Source of the DNA: Hahella sp. CCB-MM4
GTDB taxonomy: Bacteria; Pseudomonadota; Gammaproteobacteria; Pseudomonadales; Oleiphilaceae
DNA: 64,000 nucleotides
Assembly (NCBI RefSeq): GCF_002260525.1
Contig: NZ_MRYI01000004.1
Span: 266,519 to 330,518, forward strand
Direction: 5' to 3'
Shown here: piece after piece, positions 26,303 through 35,695 of the stretch
Position numbering within the stretch: the first letter of the stretch is position 1
Layout: the number at the start of each line of letters is the position of its first letter
Notes under the pieces: model-generated
What the model was told of the DNA's origin: nothing
The model's database searches: none
Seen by the model: only the letters and a program-made list of their open reading frames with translations
Made by a program: the position numbers and the translations under genes

Positions 26303-27862
26303 ATGGCAAGAAAACAAAGAAGTCTTCATCCTGACGAACCACTCCGCCATTCAGACCACCGACGCCCGGTGAGCCGTAGAGAGTTTATATCTCAAGGATT
26401 CTTATCTGGCGGTGCAGCAGCTTTTGGCCTATCCCCTTTAGCGTCCTTATTGTTTGCTCGTAAAGCGAACGCATTGGACCTGGGAAGTGCCTTTGACAGT
26501 AACCCGGATAATCTTAGATCACTTTGCAACGTAGGCTTCCTAGGAGCGAATAAAGTACCCTTTATTTGTTTCGATTTATCTGGTGGCGCTAATATCGCAG
26601 GGTCAAATGTTTTGGTAGGTGGTGAAGGTGGTCAGGAAGATGTACTAACTACCGCTGGTTACTCTAAGCTAGGCATTAAAAGCGACAACATCCCTTCACC
26701 CGGAGGGGCATCAAGCTTTATTAATGAAGAGTTTGGCCTCAGGTTCCACAGTACCAGCGCAATGCTGGAAGGCATGATGGAAACTGCACGAGCAACAACT
26801 CGGGGCTTTATTAATGGTATGGTTATTCCGGCTCGCTCAGAAAACGACACAGCCAACAATCCTCATAACCCTACTTTCGGGATATATCGAGCAGGTGCCG
26901 ATGGTGGTCTGCTTTCGCTTATCGGCTCTAGAAACAGTGAGTCTGGCGGCAATTCCATGGCGCCCCCATCTCTCGTCGTGCCTTCTGCACTTCCAACCAA
27001 AATAGACCGGGCCTCAGATTCTCTCGGACTGGTAGATACAGGCAAGCTGACCACTCTGCTGGATACAGCAAAAGCCGTTAACGTTATGGAAGCTATGTAT
27101 AAAATCACTAACGCCAAGCTCTCAACGATTGACAGCGGTGATGGGGATGATACAACCAACCAGATTCGTTGCGCCTACGCAAAGAGCGCAGACAACATTG
27201 AAACCTATGGCGACCAAAGCCAGCTAGACATACGCCAAGATGAACATATCCTCCTAGGCGCCGACCCTATCTTCAGTGAAGAGCTTTTTAATCAAAGTCG
27301 TGAATATGAGAAAACAGCAACCATTATGAAGCTTGTTATTAATGGCTTCGCCGGTGCTGGCACGATCACCATGGGTGGATATGATTACCATACTGGAGAC
27401 AGAGTCACTGGTGAAGCCAGGGACAAGCGTGCAGGACACTGTATTGGTGCATGTCTTGAGTACGCACACCGTGTAGGTAAGCCGCTGATGATTTATGTTT
27501 TCTCTGATGGAGGTATTTCCAGTAATGGACGCGAAGATCCTAATGCAGGCGGAAAACCTGAGTGGACTGGCGACAACCAAGCCACCGGCGCAGCATTCAT
27601 TCTTGTCTATAACCCAAGCGGCGTGACCTCCATACGCAATCAATTGGGCTACATGACCCCAGAAGGCAATGCGGCTACCAATGGCAGCCCTGCAGCAAAC
27701 AGCGTGACTCAGTTGGTTAATACCGTCATTCTAAATTACATGGCGCTGCATGATGAAATAGGTAATTTCTCCAGTATCTTTGGCGGCGCAGACCATGGCC
27801 TTGGTAGCGACCTTAATTCACTAGTAGGATTCGAACCCATAGTCAGCGGGACGATCAGTTAA
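26303..27862 (+). CDS. Tat-exported DUF1501-like protein
   Basis: A 519-residue protein starting after GAGG. The N-terminus has a twin-arginine signal (SRREFISQGFL, then a hydrophobic GGAAAFGLSPLASLLF and AxA-type region), so it is exported folded and may carry a cofactor. The body follows the alkaline-phosphatase-superfamily pattern of DUF1501 proteins: CFDLSGGANIAGSNV near the start, MGGYDYHTG in the middle and IYVFSDGGISSNG for the later metal-site region. Cys are few. It lies between the LamG cytochrome and an autotransporter. DUF1501 proteins are often coupled with cytochromes of the DUF1549/1592 kind, which matches the neighbours. No catalytic role is shown. Confidence 0.75.
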   Translation: MARKQRSLHPDEPLRHSDHRRPVSRREFISQGFLSGGAAAFGLSPLASLLFARKANALDLGSAFDSNPDNLRSLCNVGFLGANKVPFICFDLSGGANIAGSNVLVGGEGGQEDVLTTAGYSKLGIKSDNIPSPGGASSFINEEFGLRFHSTSAMLEGMMETARATTRGFINGMVIPARSENDTANNPHNPTFGIYRAGADGGLLSLIGSRNSESGGNSMAPPSLVVPSALPTKIDRASDSLGLVDTGKLTTLLDTAKAVNVMEAMYKITNAKLSTIDSGDGDDTTNQIRCAYAKSADNIETYGDQSQLDIRQDEHILLGADPIFSEELFNQSREYEKTATIMKLVINGFAGAGTITMGGYDYHTGDRVTGEARDKRAGHCIGACLEYAHRVGKPLMIYVFSDGGISSNGREDPNAGGKPEWTGDNQATGAAFILVYNPSGVTSIRNQLGYMTPEGNAATNGSPAANSVTQLVNTVILNYMALHDEIGNFSSIFGGADHGLGSDLNSLVGFEPIVSGTIS

Positions 27863-27889
27863 ACTGGTTCTGCATCCCAGAGGTATATA

Positions 27890-27916
27890 AAGGGACGATA
27901 GCATCGTCCCTTTTCT
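27890..27916 (+). terminator. Intrinsic terminator after the DUF1501-like gene
   Basis: A perfect ten-base stem AAGGGACGAT / ATCGTCCCTT with a three-base loop is followed by TTCTCTT, 28 bases after the stop. It separates the cytochrome set from the autotransporter gene. Confidence 0.8.
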
Positions 27917-28090
27917 CTTAGGCAAATTTACTTTATACCTTTCCGTTTCAGCCTTAGTACCATCCTCAGACTTCAACACTTTGCCATAGACCATTTGCCC
28001 TACTCCCAATCCCCTTTCATAAATGTTAAATTACGCCCGCGTAATGTAATTATTTGTAACTATTCACCTTAGCAGTTTCCTGATTCTGAC

Positions 28091-29740
28091 ATGGAACTCA
28101 AACAGACCAGCTCAAGGAAGGTTTCTTTGTTTGCCTGTAACTCCCTGAAAAAACACAAGCTTTCATCTTTAACTGTAGCTTTGGCAGCGATTGGTGCAGT
28201 CAGTCATACACTTGCGGCCTCTCCTACTGCAGTAGATGACACCCGCACGGTACCGGCTAATTCGAGCATCACGATCAATGTACTGAGTAACGATTTCGAT
28301 ACAGATGGTGATCCAGTTCACGTTACGGAAATTCTCCAGCCGGAACATGGAGCCGTTAAACTGAATTCAGACAGCAGCATTACCTATACGCCGGACAAGG
28401 ATTATCAGGGAGCCGACAGCTTTACCTATTTTATAGAGGACGAAACCGATCGACCTTCAGTTTCATCAGCGGTCGTCTCTATCAGTGTGACCTCTCCCAC
28501 TACCTACATCAGCGAGACATCCAACACAGCCAAAGTAGCAACAACCTTGTCTGATACCTGTACCACACTCCAGGACAAGCCGACAGAACAGCTAACCGCC
28601 AGCCAACGGGATCTGCTGGAACGATGCCTGGAAGTCTCCGAGTTGGAAATCAGCAATCCAGAACAACTAGAGGAAGTCGTACGCCAGATTGCACCAGAGG
28701 AAACGACGGCAAAAATGCGTACCGCCACCAACTCCAGCCGTTCTCAAACCCAAGCGGTTCAGCAACGCATAGGATTGGTAAAAGGCAGCTCCGGCTCTGT
28801 CTCATTTAACGGTCAGTCATTAACGAATGGGTTAGCTTCCTCAGCAGGATTCCAGGGAGGAAGTGCCGGAGACAATCAAAGTCCATGGTCCAGACTCGGT
28901 ATATTTGCCTCGATCCAGCAGGAAGGTGCAGAGCATGACGAAACCACACTTGAATCAGGTTATGAATACACCGGGAACAATGTCACTGTTGGTGCTGACT
29001 ACTTAGTTACCCCACATTTAATTTTTGGCGGCGCGTTGGGCTGGACCCAGAGTGACACCGACCTAACCGGTGGAAATGGGAACTTCACCTCCGATATCTA
29101 TACCTTCATCGCCTACGGTACCTATTTCACTGATTCCTTCAGTGTTGACCTGCAGGCTGGATACGGAAACCTGGATTTTGAATCCAGCCGCCGGATTCAC
29201 TATACCGCCACGAAAACAACTGACGTGACGGCTGAGGGCTTCACTTCAGGTGATCAGTTCCTGCTTAACGGCCAGGTTGATTGGCAATGGAATAGCAATG
29301 CTCTTACCGTTCTGCCATTTCTCCGTTTTGACTACGTGACCAGCCAGATCGATGGGTATGGCGAGAATGGTGCCGGCGGTTTGAATATGACCATTGGCGA
29401 ACAAACTATTGACCAGCTGACCCTATCGACCGGATTTCAGACTACCTACGCTATCAGCAACACATGGGGAGTTTTGATCCCGACGGCAAATGTACGTCTG
29501 CTTAGTGAAGTTCAATCCAACCGCGATCCGGTCTATGGGCAATTTGCCTCGGATCCGGATCCCGACAATAGATTTACCCTTTCCTCCGATGACGCAGACA
29601 CTCTGTACTATCAGGTTGGGGTCGGAACTTCTGCCGTATTGAAAGGTGGAATGTCGCTATTTATTGAATACCAGCAGCTCTTGGGACAGGACAATCTGTC
29701 CACATACCAGATTCAATCCGGTATTCGCTGCGAATTATAA
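28091..29740 (+). CDS. Autotransporter with N-terminal cadherin-like domain
   Basis: A 549-residue protein. After an N-terminal signal (LTVALAAIGAVSHTLA) comes one tandem-95/cadherin-like Ig domain (VDDTRTVPANSSITINVLSND, ADSFTYFIEDE, residues 45-140). A helical middle with a Cys pair (DTCTTLQ, ERCLE) follows. The C-terminal 290 residues are an autotransporter beta-domain: SPWSRLGIFASIQQEGAEHD, ITVGADYLVTPHLIFGGALGWTQSD-like strands, FSVDLQAGYGNLDF, and a last strand ending in CEL. The passenger is short, so this may be an adhesin anchor or a translocator for the following lipoprotein. The gene ends ten bases before the giant gene, suggesting one transcript. Confidence 0.82.
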   Translation: MELKQTSSRKVSLFACNSLKKHKLSSLTVALAAIGAVSHTLAASPTAVDDTRTVPANSSITINVLSNDFDTDGDPVHVTEILQPEHGAVKLNSDSSITYTPDKDYQGADSFTYFIEDETDRPSVSSAVVSISVTSPTTYISETSNTAKVATTLSDTCTTLQDKPTEQLTASQRDLLERCLEVSELEISNPEQLEEVVRQIAPEETTAKMRTATNSSRSQTQAVQQRIGLVKGSSGSVSFNGQSLTNGLASSAGFQGGSAGDNQSPWSRLGIFASIQQEGAEHDETTLESGYEYTGNNVTVGADYLVTPHLIFGGALGWTQSDTDLTGGNGNFTSDIYTFIAYGTYFTDSFSVDLQAGYGNLDFESSRRIHYTATKTTDVTAEGFTSGDQFLLNGQVDWQWNSNALTVLPFLRFDYVTSQIDGYGENGAGGLNMTIGEQTIDQLTLSTGFQTTYAISNTWGVLIPTANVRLLSEVQSNRDPVYGQFASDPDPDNRFTLSSDDADTLYYQVGVGTSAVLKGGMSLFIEYQQLLGQDNLSTYQIQSGIRCEL

Positions 29741-29776
29741 GAGAAACAAGTGCAACCTTTTCATCAGGGACCGACC

Positions 29777-32700
29777 GTGTTTAAAAAACTTATCAGAAAT
29801 ATCGTTCTACTGACATTACTGGCAGTTATCACTACCGCTTGTGGCGGGGGGTCATCGAGCACCAGCCCGGAAGAAAATTCTGGAAATAACACCTCCACCA
29901 GTGGCCAGGGCGGCACGCCAGGAAGAACTGATGGAGACGTCAACTCCAATGACAACGGCACTCCTTCACCCAGCACGGTACGGCCCCTGGTGTATGCAGG
30001 CATTGATCAATATGCGGATTCAAATGTCGCTCTGACATTATCCGGAAGTGCCCAGGGCAAAAATGACGCCCAGATTGTTCATACCGTCTGGACACAACGC
30101 TACGGACCAACTCTCGATATCCCTACCCCCGAGAGTTTAACGAATATATTGGTAGCACCTGACGTAACAGAGCTTCAGAGATACACATTCGAGTTGGTCG
30201 CCACTGATTCTTACGGAAATATTAACTCCGACACTGTTAACCTCTTTATACGACCACTGTATAGCGCAGCCCGCATCACTAGCAACAGCATCAATGAGAA
30301 CTCCGGAGAAGCAGAACTCAGGGTGATTCTGTCCGGCCCTCAACACAGTCCATTGACGTTGGATTATGAAACCTTAGATGGATCTGCAAGAGCAGGGTCG
30401 GATTTTGTCTACAAGAGAGGCTCCATAACCTTTGAGCCCGGTACAACCGAGAAAACACTCCGTGTCAGTATCATCGATGATTCCGTCAACGAGGTTGATG
30501 AACTCTTCTACGTAAGAATCAGCAATGCAGAAAACGGCTCCATTGCCCAAAGTACAGGAACGATCATCATCCGTAGAGGGGAAGACTCAAATCCGGAATT
30601 GCAACCTCAGTCCATTCGGTTCATGGCACAAGGTCCGGTGGATGTTGAAATTGGTGAGGGCTTTACCAATGTGGCCGTTGATGCCAATGAAGCTCAGCAC
30701 GGCACTGGAGTAGTAAGCTATAGTTCAAGCAGACCTGAAGTGGCCGCAGTAGACCCAAATACCGGGGTTGTACAGACGTTTTCCCAGGGCAACGGTATTA
30801 TTATTACCGCCGTCAAAGAAGCCGACGCTAACTTCCGTTCGGCAGTGAGCAGTTATACCCTCAATGTGGTCAAGCACTCCCAGGTTTTGAGTTTTGAAGA
30901 TCCCGGCCCCATTGACGTGGAGGTTAGCACCAGCTTTAGCAATCCTGTAGTGGTTGATCCAGACCAGTCTCCAGGAACCGGGGCCGTCACCTATGCTTCA
31001 AGTAATGAGAATGTTGCCGTCGTCGATCCGCTTACCGGTGAAGTCGATACCCTGACAGTCGGCTCGGCAATCATTACTGTAACCAAAGAGGCGGACACCG
31101 ACTATGAAACAGCAACAGCCACTTATGCACTAACCGTATCTCTTCCCTCAACCGGCCGTTTGGAGCAATCAATTTCCTTCTCAGGAGATGAAACCAGAAG
31201 CTGCCAGGTCACCAAAACGTTGACTATCCCATTATCCGAGACAGGAACCGGGACTGGTGCGATCACCTACTCTTCCAACCAGCCGAGCCTGGCAAGTGTT
31301 AATGCCAGCACCGGGAAAATCAACTTGCTGGCACCCGGCACGGCCATCATTACGGTGACCAAAGCTGGAGATGACACCTACCTTCCAGCCTCGGATTCAG
31401 TAACCTTGAACATTGAAAGATTACCTCAAAGTATTGAGTTTACTGACACAGGTCCGATTAACGGCTACGTTGGCAGCACACTGACCAATATTATTGCGGT
31501 CGGCAGCCCAGGTACCGGCCTGATATCCTATTCTTCTGACAGTCCTGCTGTGGCGACCGTCGACAAAGATACCGGAAAAGTTGAATTGGTAAGTCAGGGA
31601 AGCGCCACGATTACGGCTGTAAAAGCACAGGATAATACCTATGCAGAAGCAACAGCCAGCTATCAATTGAATGTCAGCAAACAGACCCAAACCGTCAACT
31701 TTACTCAACCGTCAATTTCAGGATCTGTGGGCGATGTCATCACCAACACTGCCAGTGGTCAGGGCTCTGGGGCTATCACCTACTCTACAAGTGATCTCTC
31801 TATAGCACGTGTGGATACCAATACCGGGGAGCTCACCCTGGCAGGTGCAGGCACAGCCACTATCACTGCCAATATCGAAGCAGATACAAAATTTGAAGCA
31901 GCCTCTGCCACTTATCAGGTAACAGTAGGAAAACTGGTACAGACTCTGGCATTTGACCAGAGCGGTCCACTTAATGGTACTGTCGGTGATGTGCTTTCAA
32001 ACAAGGCAAGTGGATCCGGCTCCGGACAGGTCGCCTACGTATCAAGCGATTCTGGGGTTGTGAGTGTAGATGCTCAAACCGGCGAGGCAACCTTGCTTGG
32101 TCAAGGGTCCGCTACCATTACAGCGACTATTGAAGCGGATACTCAGTACGAGTCTGCGACAGCTAGCTATGTCATCAACGTAGGGCTCAAATCAGTAGCC
32201 TTGTCCTTTACCGATAGCGGCCCTTTGAGCGGACAGACCGGCACCTCACTATCTAATCCGGTGATTGTCTCTCCATCTGATGCCAATACCAACATCACCA
32301 TCACTTCCTCTGATAACAGTGTCGCAACCTATAACAATGCCACGAAGAAATTTGATCTATTAACCTCCGGCAGTGTACAGATTACTGCAACCAAAGCAGC
32401 GGATTCTGTTTACGGTAGCGCTACTGCCAGTTTTACCCTGAGCGTTACCACTCAGGAACAATCGTTCGAATTTAGCAATCGAGGACCAATAACTGCCGGT
32501 GTTGGTGAGACTTTTACCAATACGGCTACTGGTGACGGCACTGGAGCAGTGAGCTATAACACTCCCGACTCCGATATTGCTTCAGTGGATCCTGAAACTG
32601 GATTTATAACTCCCTTAAGTGCTGGGACTGCGATTATATATGCTGAGAAAGCTGCAGATCCCGTGTACAGCTTCGCCTCCACTAAATTCACATTAACTGT

Positions 32701-35302
32701 TGTAAAAGTGGACCAGACTCTGACTTTCGCTAACCCGGCGGGGATAACCGGCACTGTCGGCGAACAGTACAGCAACCCGGCCACCGCACCGGGAAGCGGC
32801 ACCATCACCTATGCCTCAGCAAACACCGGTATTGCCACTGTTGACAATACCGGGAAAGTGACCCTGGTTGGCGGCGGAAGTACGACGATTACAGCATCAA
32901 TCGCCGCTGACTCAAAATATAACGCCACATCAGCTGCCTACTCACTGACGGCAAATAACGACACTACCCCTGATGATTTTGAACTGGGTTCCATCAGCAA
33001 CGCCACGTTGGGTGGTGAAGCCAATTCAAACACCGTCACCATCAGCGGTCTTACTGCCACTGCGACCATCAGTATTACCGGCGGTGAATATACAATTAAC
33101 GGCAGTGGTAGGACGAGTAGTCCTGGGGTTGTCAGTAATGGGAATAATGTCACTGTGATTGTTCCCGTTGGGACTGATCCGGGTGTGACAAAAACCGCCG
33201 TTCTGACCGTCGGTACTTTCAGTGACGATTTTATCGTCACCTCCGAGCCGGCAGATACCGTGCCCGATGAATTTTCCTTTACCAGTATCAGCGATGTTCC
33301 TGCCAATACACTTCAGATCTCCTCGGCAATCACAGTAACAGGCATTAACGTTGAAACGCCGATTCAGGTAACTAACGGAGAGTACTCTCTCGACAGCAAC
33401 ATTTACACCACGGCAGACGGCGTCGTGAATAACGGTGATAGTGTCTGGCTGAGACTAACCTCTTCGTCGACTGCTGGAGAAACCGTTACCGCCTCACTGT
33501 CCATCGGGGGCATTGAAGGAACCTTTAGCGTCACCACTGAGGCCAATCAGCCACCTACAGTCACCAATGTGAAGCTGACAGATGACAATGGGGGCTATGC
33601 GTTGGCGGGTGACCAGATTACTGCAACCTACTCCTATAGCGATCCTGACGGGGACCCTGAAGGTGCCACCAATATACGCTGGAGAAGCAAAGGTACCGTT
33701 ATATTTGGACAGACCGGACTGACCTATACTCTCAAGTCAACTGATGTGCCAGCCTTGATCACGATAGAAGTAACTCCTGTCGCAACCACAGGAACGACGC
33801 AGGGCTCCACTGTAACAGCGGAGATTGCAACGGGCACTCCACCGACGGTAAGTAGCGGAAAAAGTGCAACTTATCTCGACAGCAATATGAATGCTACCGT
33901 GGATGCCGGAGATCAAATCGTCATCCCATTCAGCAGCCTGATCAGAGTCAATGGAGGAGATGAGAGTGAACTTCAGATGCCTCTCTCATCAGACAGCTTA
34001 GGCACGGGTGCTGTTCTATCTCCACAATACACCAGCGGTAACTCTGGTGTAATTGTAACACTTGGAGAGTTCCCTTCTCTTTCCACCCGTGGCGAATACT
34101 CAGAATCAGACACGAGTTTCGGCTCACCTTCAGGTATAGACGTCAGCTCCAGCCCTACCCCTAATATGATTGAAGATTATTGGAGCAAATTGGATGCGGT
34201 TGCCTCAACGCCCATTGATATCAAAGCAGGGTTTGTTTATACCGGCAGTGACCTTGGCAGCTCGGATAGCCATGGCATCGTTCTCGGGGACCTGGATAAT
34301 GACGAAGATCTGGACATTGTTGTCGCCAACCACGGTGGAAATCATGTTTATCTGAATAATGGCAACGGGGAGTTCAGCCCCACAGATCAGGAACTTGGCT
34401 CTTACGATACCGAAGAAATTAAGCTTGCTGATGTAAACAATGACAAAAAACTGGACATCATTACATGCAATATTTCCAATGAAGGCAGCCGCATTTACCT
34501 CAATCAAGGCCTGGGCAGCTTCAGCGATTCCGGTCAGACATTAGGGGATGGCGCATGCCGAGATATTGCGGTGGGAGACATTGATCACGATAACGATATA
34601 GACCTTGTGGTGGCCAATGTAGGAACCACGGGATCACTTAAAACGACCAGAGTATGGCTTAACAATGGCTCAGGAACATTTACCGACAGCGGGCAGCAAT
34701 ATGGAACCAATGACAGTATAGCGGTTGAACTTGGTGACTTGGATGGCGACGACTACCCAGATCTGATTATCGGTCAATCCAGAAACCCAACTCTCGTGCT
34801 GATGAATCACCGGGAGGGCGGATTCTATACGTCAGAACCTGTCCAGCTAGGGAGCTTTGCTTATGACATTAAGATCGAAGATATGGACGGCGATGGCGAT
34901 CGGGATGTTGTCCTTGGCCTGGATAAAGAAGATCAGATCTGGACCAACACCGGTGGAGGAAACCTATCCTTAACCAGCACCGTCGGAAAAAGCACTTCTC
35001 CAAGTTATACCATCGCGGTAATAGACTTGGACGGTGATGGCTTCAAAGATGTGCTCGCCACCGGAGCATCCTCTTCTTATGTCTATATGTACATGAACAA
35101 ACAGAATGGGGTTTTTACTCTTTCTGACCTTACCCTATATTCTGAAAACAAAGGGGTTTACGGTATGAGCACAGGAGATATTGACGGTGACGGAGATGAA
35201 GATTTAGTGCAAGCTGCAGGAACTTACCTGGAGAAGCCCAGAGGTAATAACGTCTTCAAGCATTCTTTGGCCGGATCGTATTTTACGATAACGCCGATGT
35301 AG
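29777..35302 (+). CDS. Giant lipoprotein: Calx-beta, Big-type repeats and VCBS/FG-GAP repeats
   Basis: About 1841 residues from the GTG at 29777 (MFKKLIRNIVLLTLLAV, lipobox ITTAC), which has AGGGA six bases upstream; a GTG at 29750 would add nine residues. Order of domains: an Ig-like region (60-160), a Calx-beta domain (170-270, INENSGEAELRVILSG), about ten Big-type units of 70-85 residues (each with GTGAxxYSSS, VATVDxxTG and a SATITAxKxAD motif) and two units starting DxxPDEF. A C-terminal block of about 370 residues has seven VCBS/FG-GAP-like repeats (GDLDNDEDLDIVVANHGG, DGDGDRDVVLG) with Asp loops suited to calcium. It is probably a surface adhesin. A terminator follows. Confidence 0.85.
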   Translation: MFKKLIRNIVLLTLLAVITTACGGGSSSTSPEENSGNNTSTSGQGGTPGRTDGDVNSNDNGTPSPSTVRPLVYAGIDQYADSNVALTLSGSAQGKNDAQIVHTVWTQRYGPTLDIPTPESLTNILVAPDVTELQRYTFELVATDSYGNINSDTVNLFIRPLYSAARITSNSINENSGEAELRVILSGPQHSPLTLDYETLDGSARAGSDFVYKRGSITFEPGTTEKTLRVSIIDDSVNEVDELFYVRISNAENGSIAQSTGTIIIRRGEDSNPELQPQSIRFMAQGPVDVEIGEGFTNVAVDANEAQHGTGVVSYSSSRPEVAAVDPNTGVVQTFSQGNGIIITAVKEADANFRSAVSSYTLNVVKHSQVLSFEDPGPIDVEVSTSFSNPVVVDPDQSPGTGAVTYASSNENVAVVDPLTGEVDTLTVGSAIITVTKEADTDYETATATYALTVSLPSTGRLEQSISFSGDETRSCQVTKTLTIPLSETGTGTGAITYSSNQPSLASVNASTGKINLLAPGTAIITVTKAGDDTYLPASDSVTLNIERLPQSIEFTDTGPINGYVGSTLTNIIAVGSPGTGLISYSSDSPAVATVDKDTGKVELVSQGSATITAVKAQDNTYAEATASYQLNVSKQTQTVNFTQPSISGSVGDVITNTASGQGSGAITYSTSDLSIARVDTNTGELTLAGAGTATITANIEADTKFEAASATYQVTVGKLVQTLAFDQSGPLNGTVGDVLSNKASGSGSGQVAYVSSDSGVVSVDAQTGEATLLGQGSATITATIEADTQYESATASYVINVGLKSVALSFTDSGPLSGQTGTSLSNPVIVSPSDANTNITITSSDNSVATYNNATKKFDLLTSGSVQITATKAADSVYGSATASFTLSVTTQEQSFEFSNRGPITAGVGETFTNTATGDGTGAVSYNTPDSDIASVDPETGFITPLSAGTAIIYAEKAADPVYSFASTKFTLTVVKVDQTLTFANPAGITGTVGEQYSNPATAPGSGTITYASANTGIATVDNTGKVTLVGGGSTTITASIAADSKYNATSAAYSLTANNDTTPDDFELGSISNATLGGEANSNTVTISGLTATATISITGGEYTINGSGRTSSPGVVSNGNNVTVIVPVGTDPGVTKTAVLTVGTFSDDFIVTSEPADTVPDEFSFTSISDVPANTLQISSAITVTGINVETPIQVTNGEYSLDSNIYTTADGVVNNGDSVWLRLTSSSTAGETVTASLSIGGIEGTFSVTTEANQPPTVTNVKLTDDNGGYALAGDQITATYSYSDPDGDPEGATNIRWRSKGTVIFGQTGLTYTLKSTDVPALITIEVTPVATTGTTQGSTVTAEIATGTPPTVSSGKSATYLDSNMNATVDAGDQIVIPFSSLIRVNGGDESELQMPLSSDSLGTGAVLSPQYTSGNSGVIVTLGEFPSLSTRGEYSESDTSFGSPSGIDVSSSPTPNMIEDYWSKLDAVASTPIDIKAGFVYTGSDLGSSDSHGIVLGDLDNDEDLDIVVANHGGNHVYLNNGNGEFSPTDQELGSYDTEEIKLADVNNDKKLDIITCNISNEGSRIYLNQGLGSFSDSGQTLGDGACRDIAVGDIDHDNDIDLVVANVGTTGSLKTTRVWLNNGSGTFTDSGQQYGTNDSIAVELGDLDGDDYPDLIIGQSRNPTLVLMNHREGGFYTSEPVQLGSFAYDIKIEDMDGDGDRDVVLGLDKEDQIWTNTGGGNLSLTSTVGKSTSPSYTIAVIDLDGDGFKDVLATGASSSYVYMYMNKQNGVFTLSDLTLYSENKGVYGMSTGDIDGDGDEDLVQAAGTYLEKPRGNNVFKHSLAGSYFTITPM

Positions 35303-35313
35303 CCCTATCAAAC

Positions 35314-35347
35314 AAAAAAGCCTCTGAAAATTCAGAGGCTTTTTTTA
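35314..35347 (+). terminator. Strong intrinsic terminator after the giant lipoprotein gene
   Basis: AGCCTCTGAA and TTCAGAGGCT form a ten-base stem with a two-base loop, flanked by an A run on the left and seven T on the right. The symmetry lets it act in both directions, so it may also serve the minus-strand gene next to it. Confidence 0.9.
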
Positions 35348-35380
35348 TTCCGGGGCCTGGTAGTAAAAATTGCGTTTTGA

Positions 35381-35593
35381 TCAGCTTGCCAATTGCTGAC
35401 ACTTATCAATGACGTCTAAACAGATCTTGAGACCGGTCGTCTCCGTCTGCATACATGACAAACAAATAATTGAGGAGTTAATACCAACAGAGTTACCGGG
35501 TTCATCCATGCGATGAGACTGCCATTCAATGAAATTGCTCTGCCCACAGTCTTTGCATACGTATCTTGATAGGTCTTCCATAACGTCTTCCAT
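35381..35593 (-). CDS. Small zinc-ribbon-like hypothetical protein
   Basis: A 70-residue protein with two CxxC pairs, VCKDCGQ and ICLSCMQ, about 24 residues apart, as in a zinc ribbon; a further Cys occurs at ICLDVIDKC. It has no signal peptide. Two starts are possible: the ATG at 35593, or an ATG four codons later (35581), which has GGAAG six bases before it. It lies between the terminator of the giant gene and apbE. I do not know its family. Confidence 0.6.
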   Translation of the reverse strand: MEDVMEDLSRYVCKDCGQSNFIEWQSHRMDEPGNSVGINSSIICLSCMQTETTGLKICLDVIDKCQQLAS

Positions 35594-35695
35594 GAATTTC
35601 AGTGCACTTGAAGTGTTTTTCGAGAAGCGGAGATGATATCCCTTCCGCTAATCGAAAACTATCAGTAGTTGTACAAAATGTTAACAGTTGGACAT

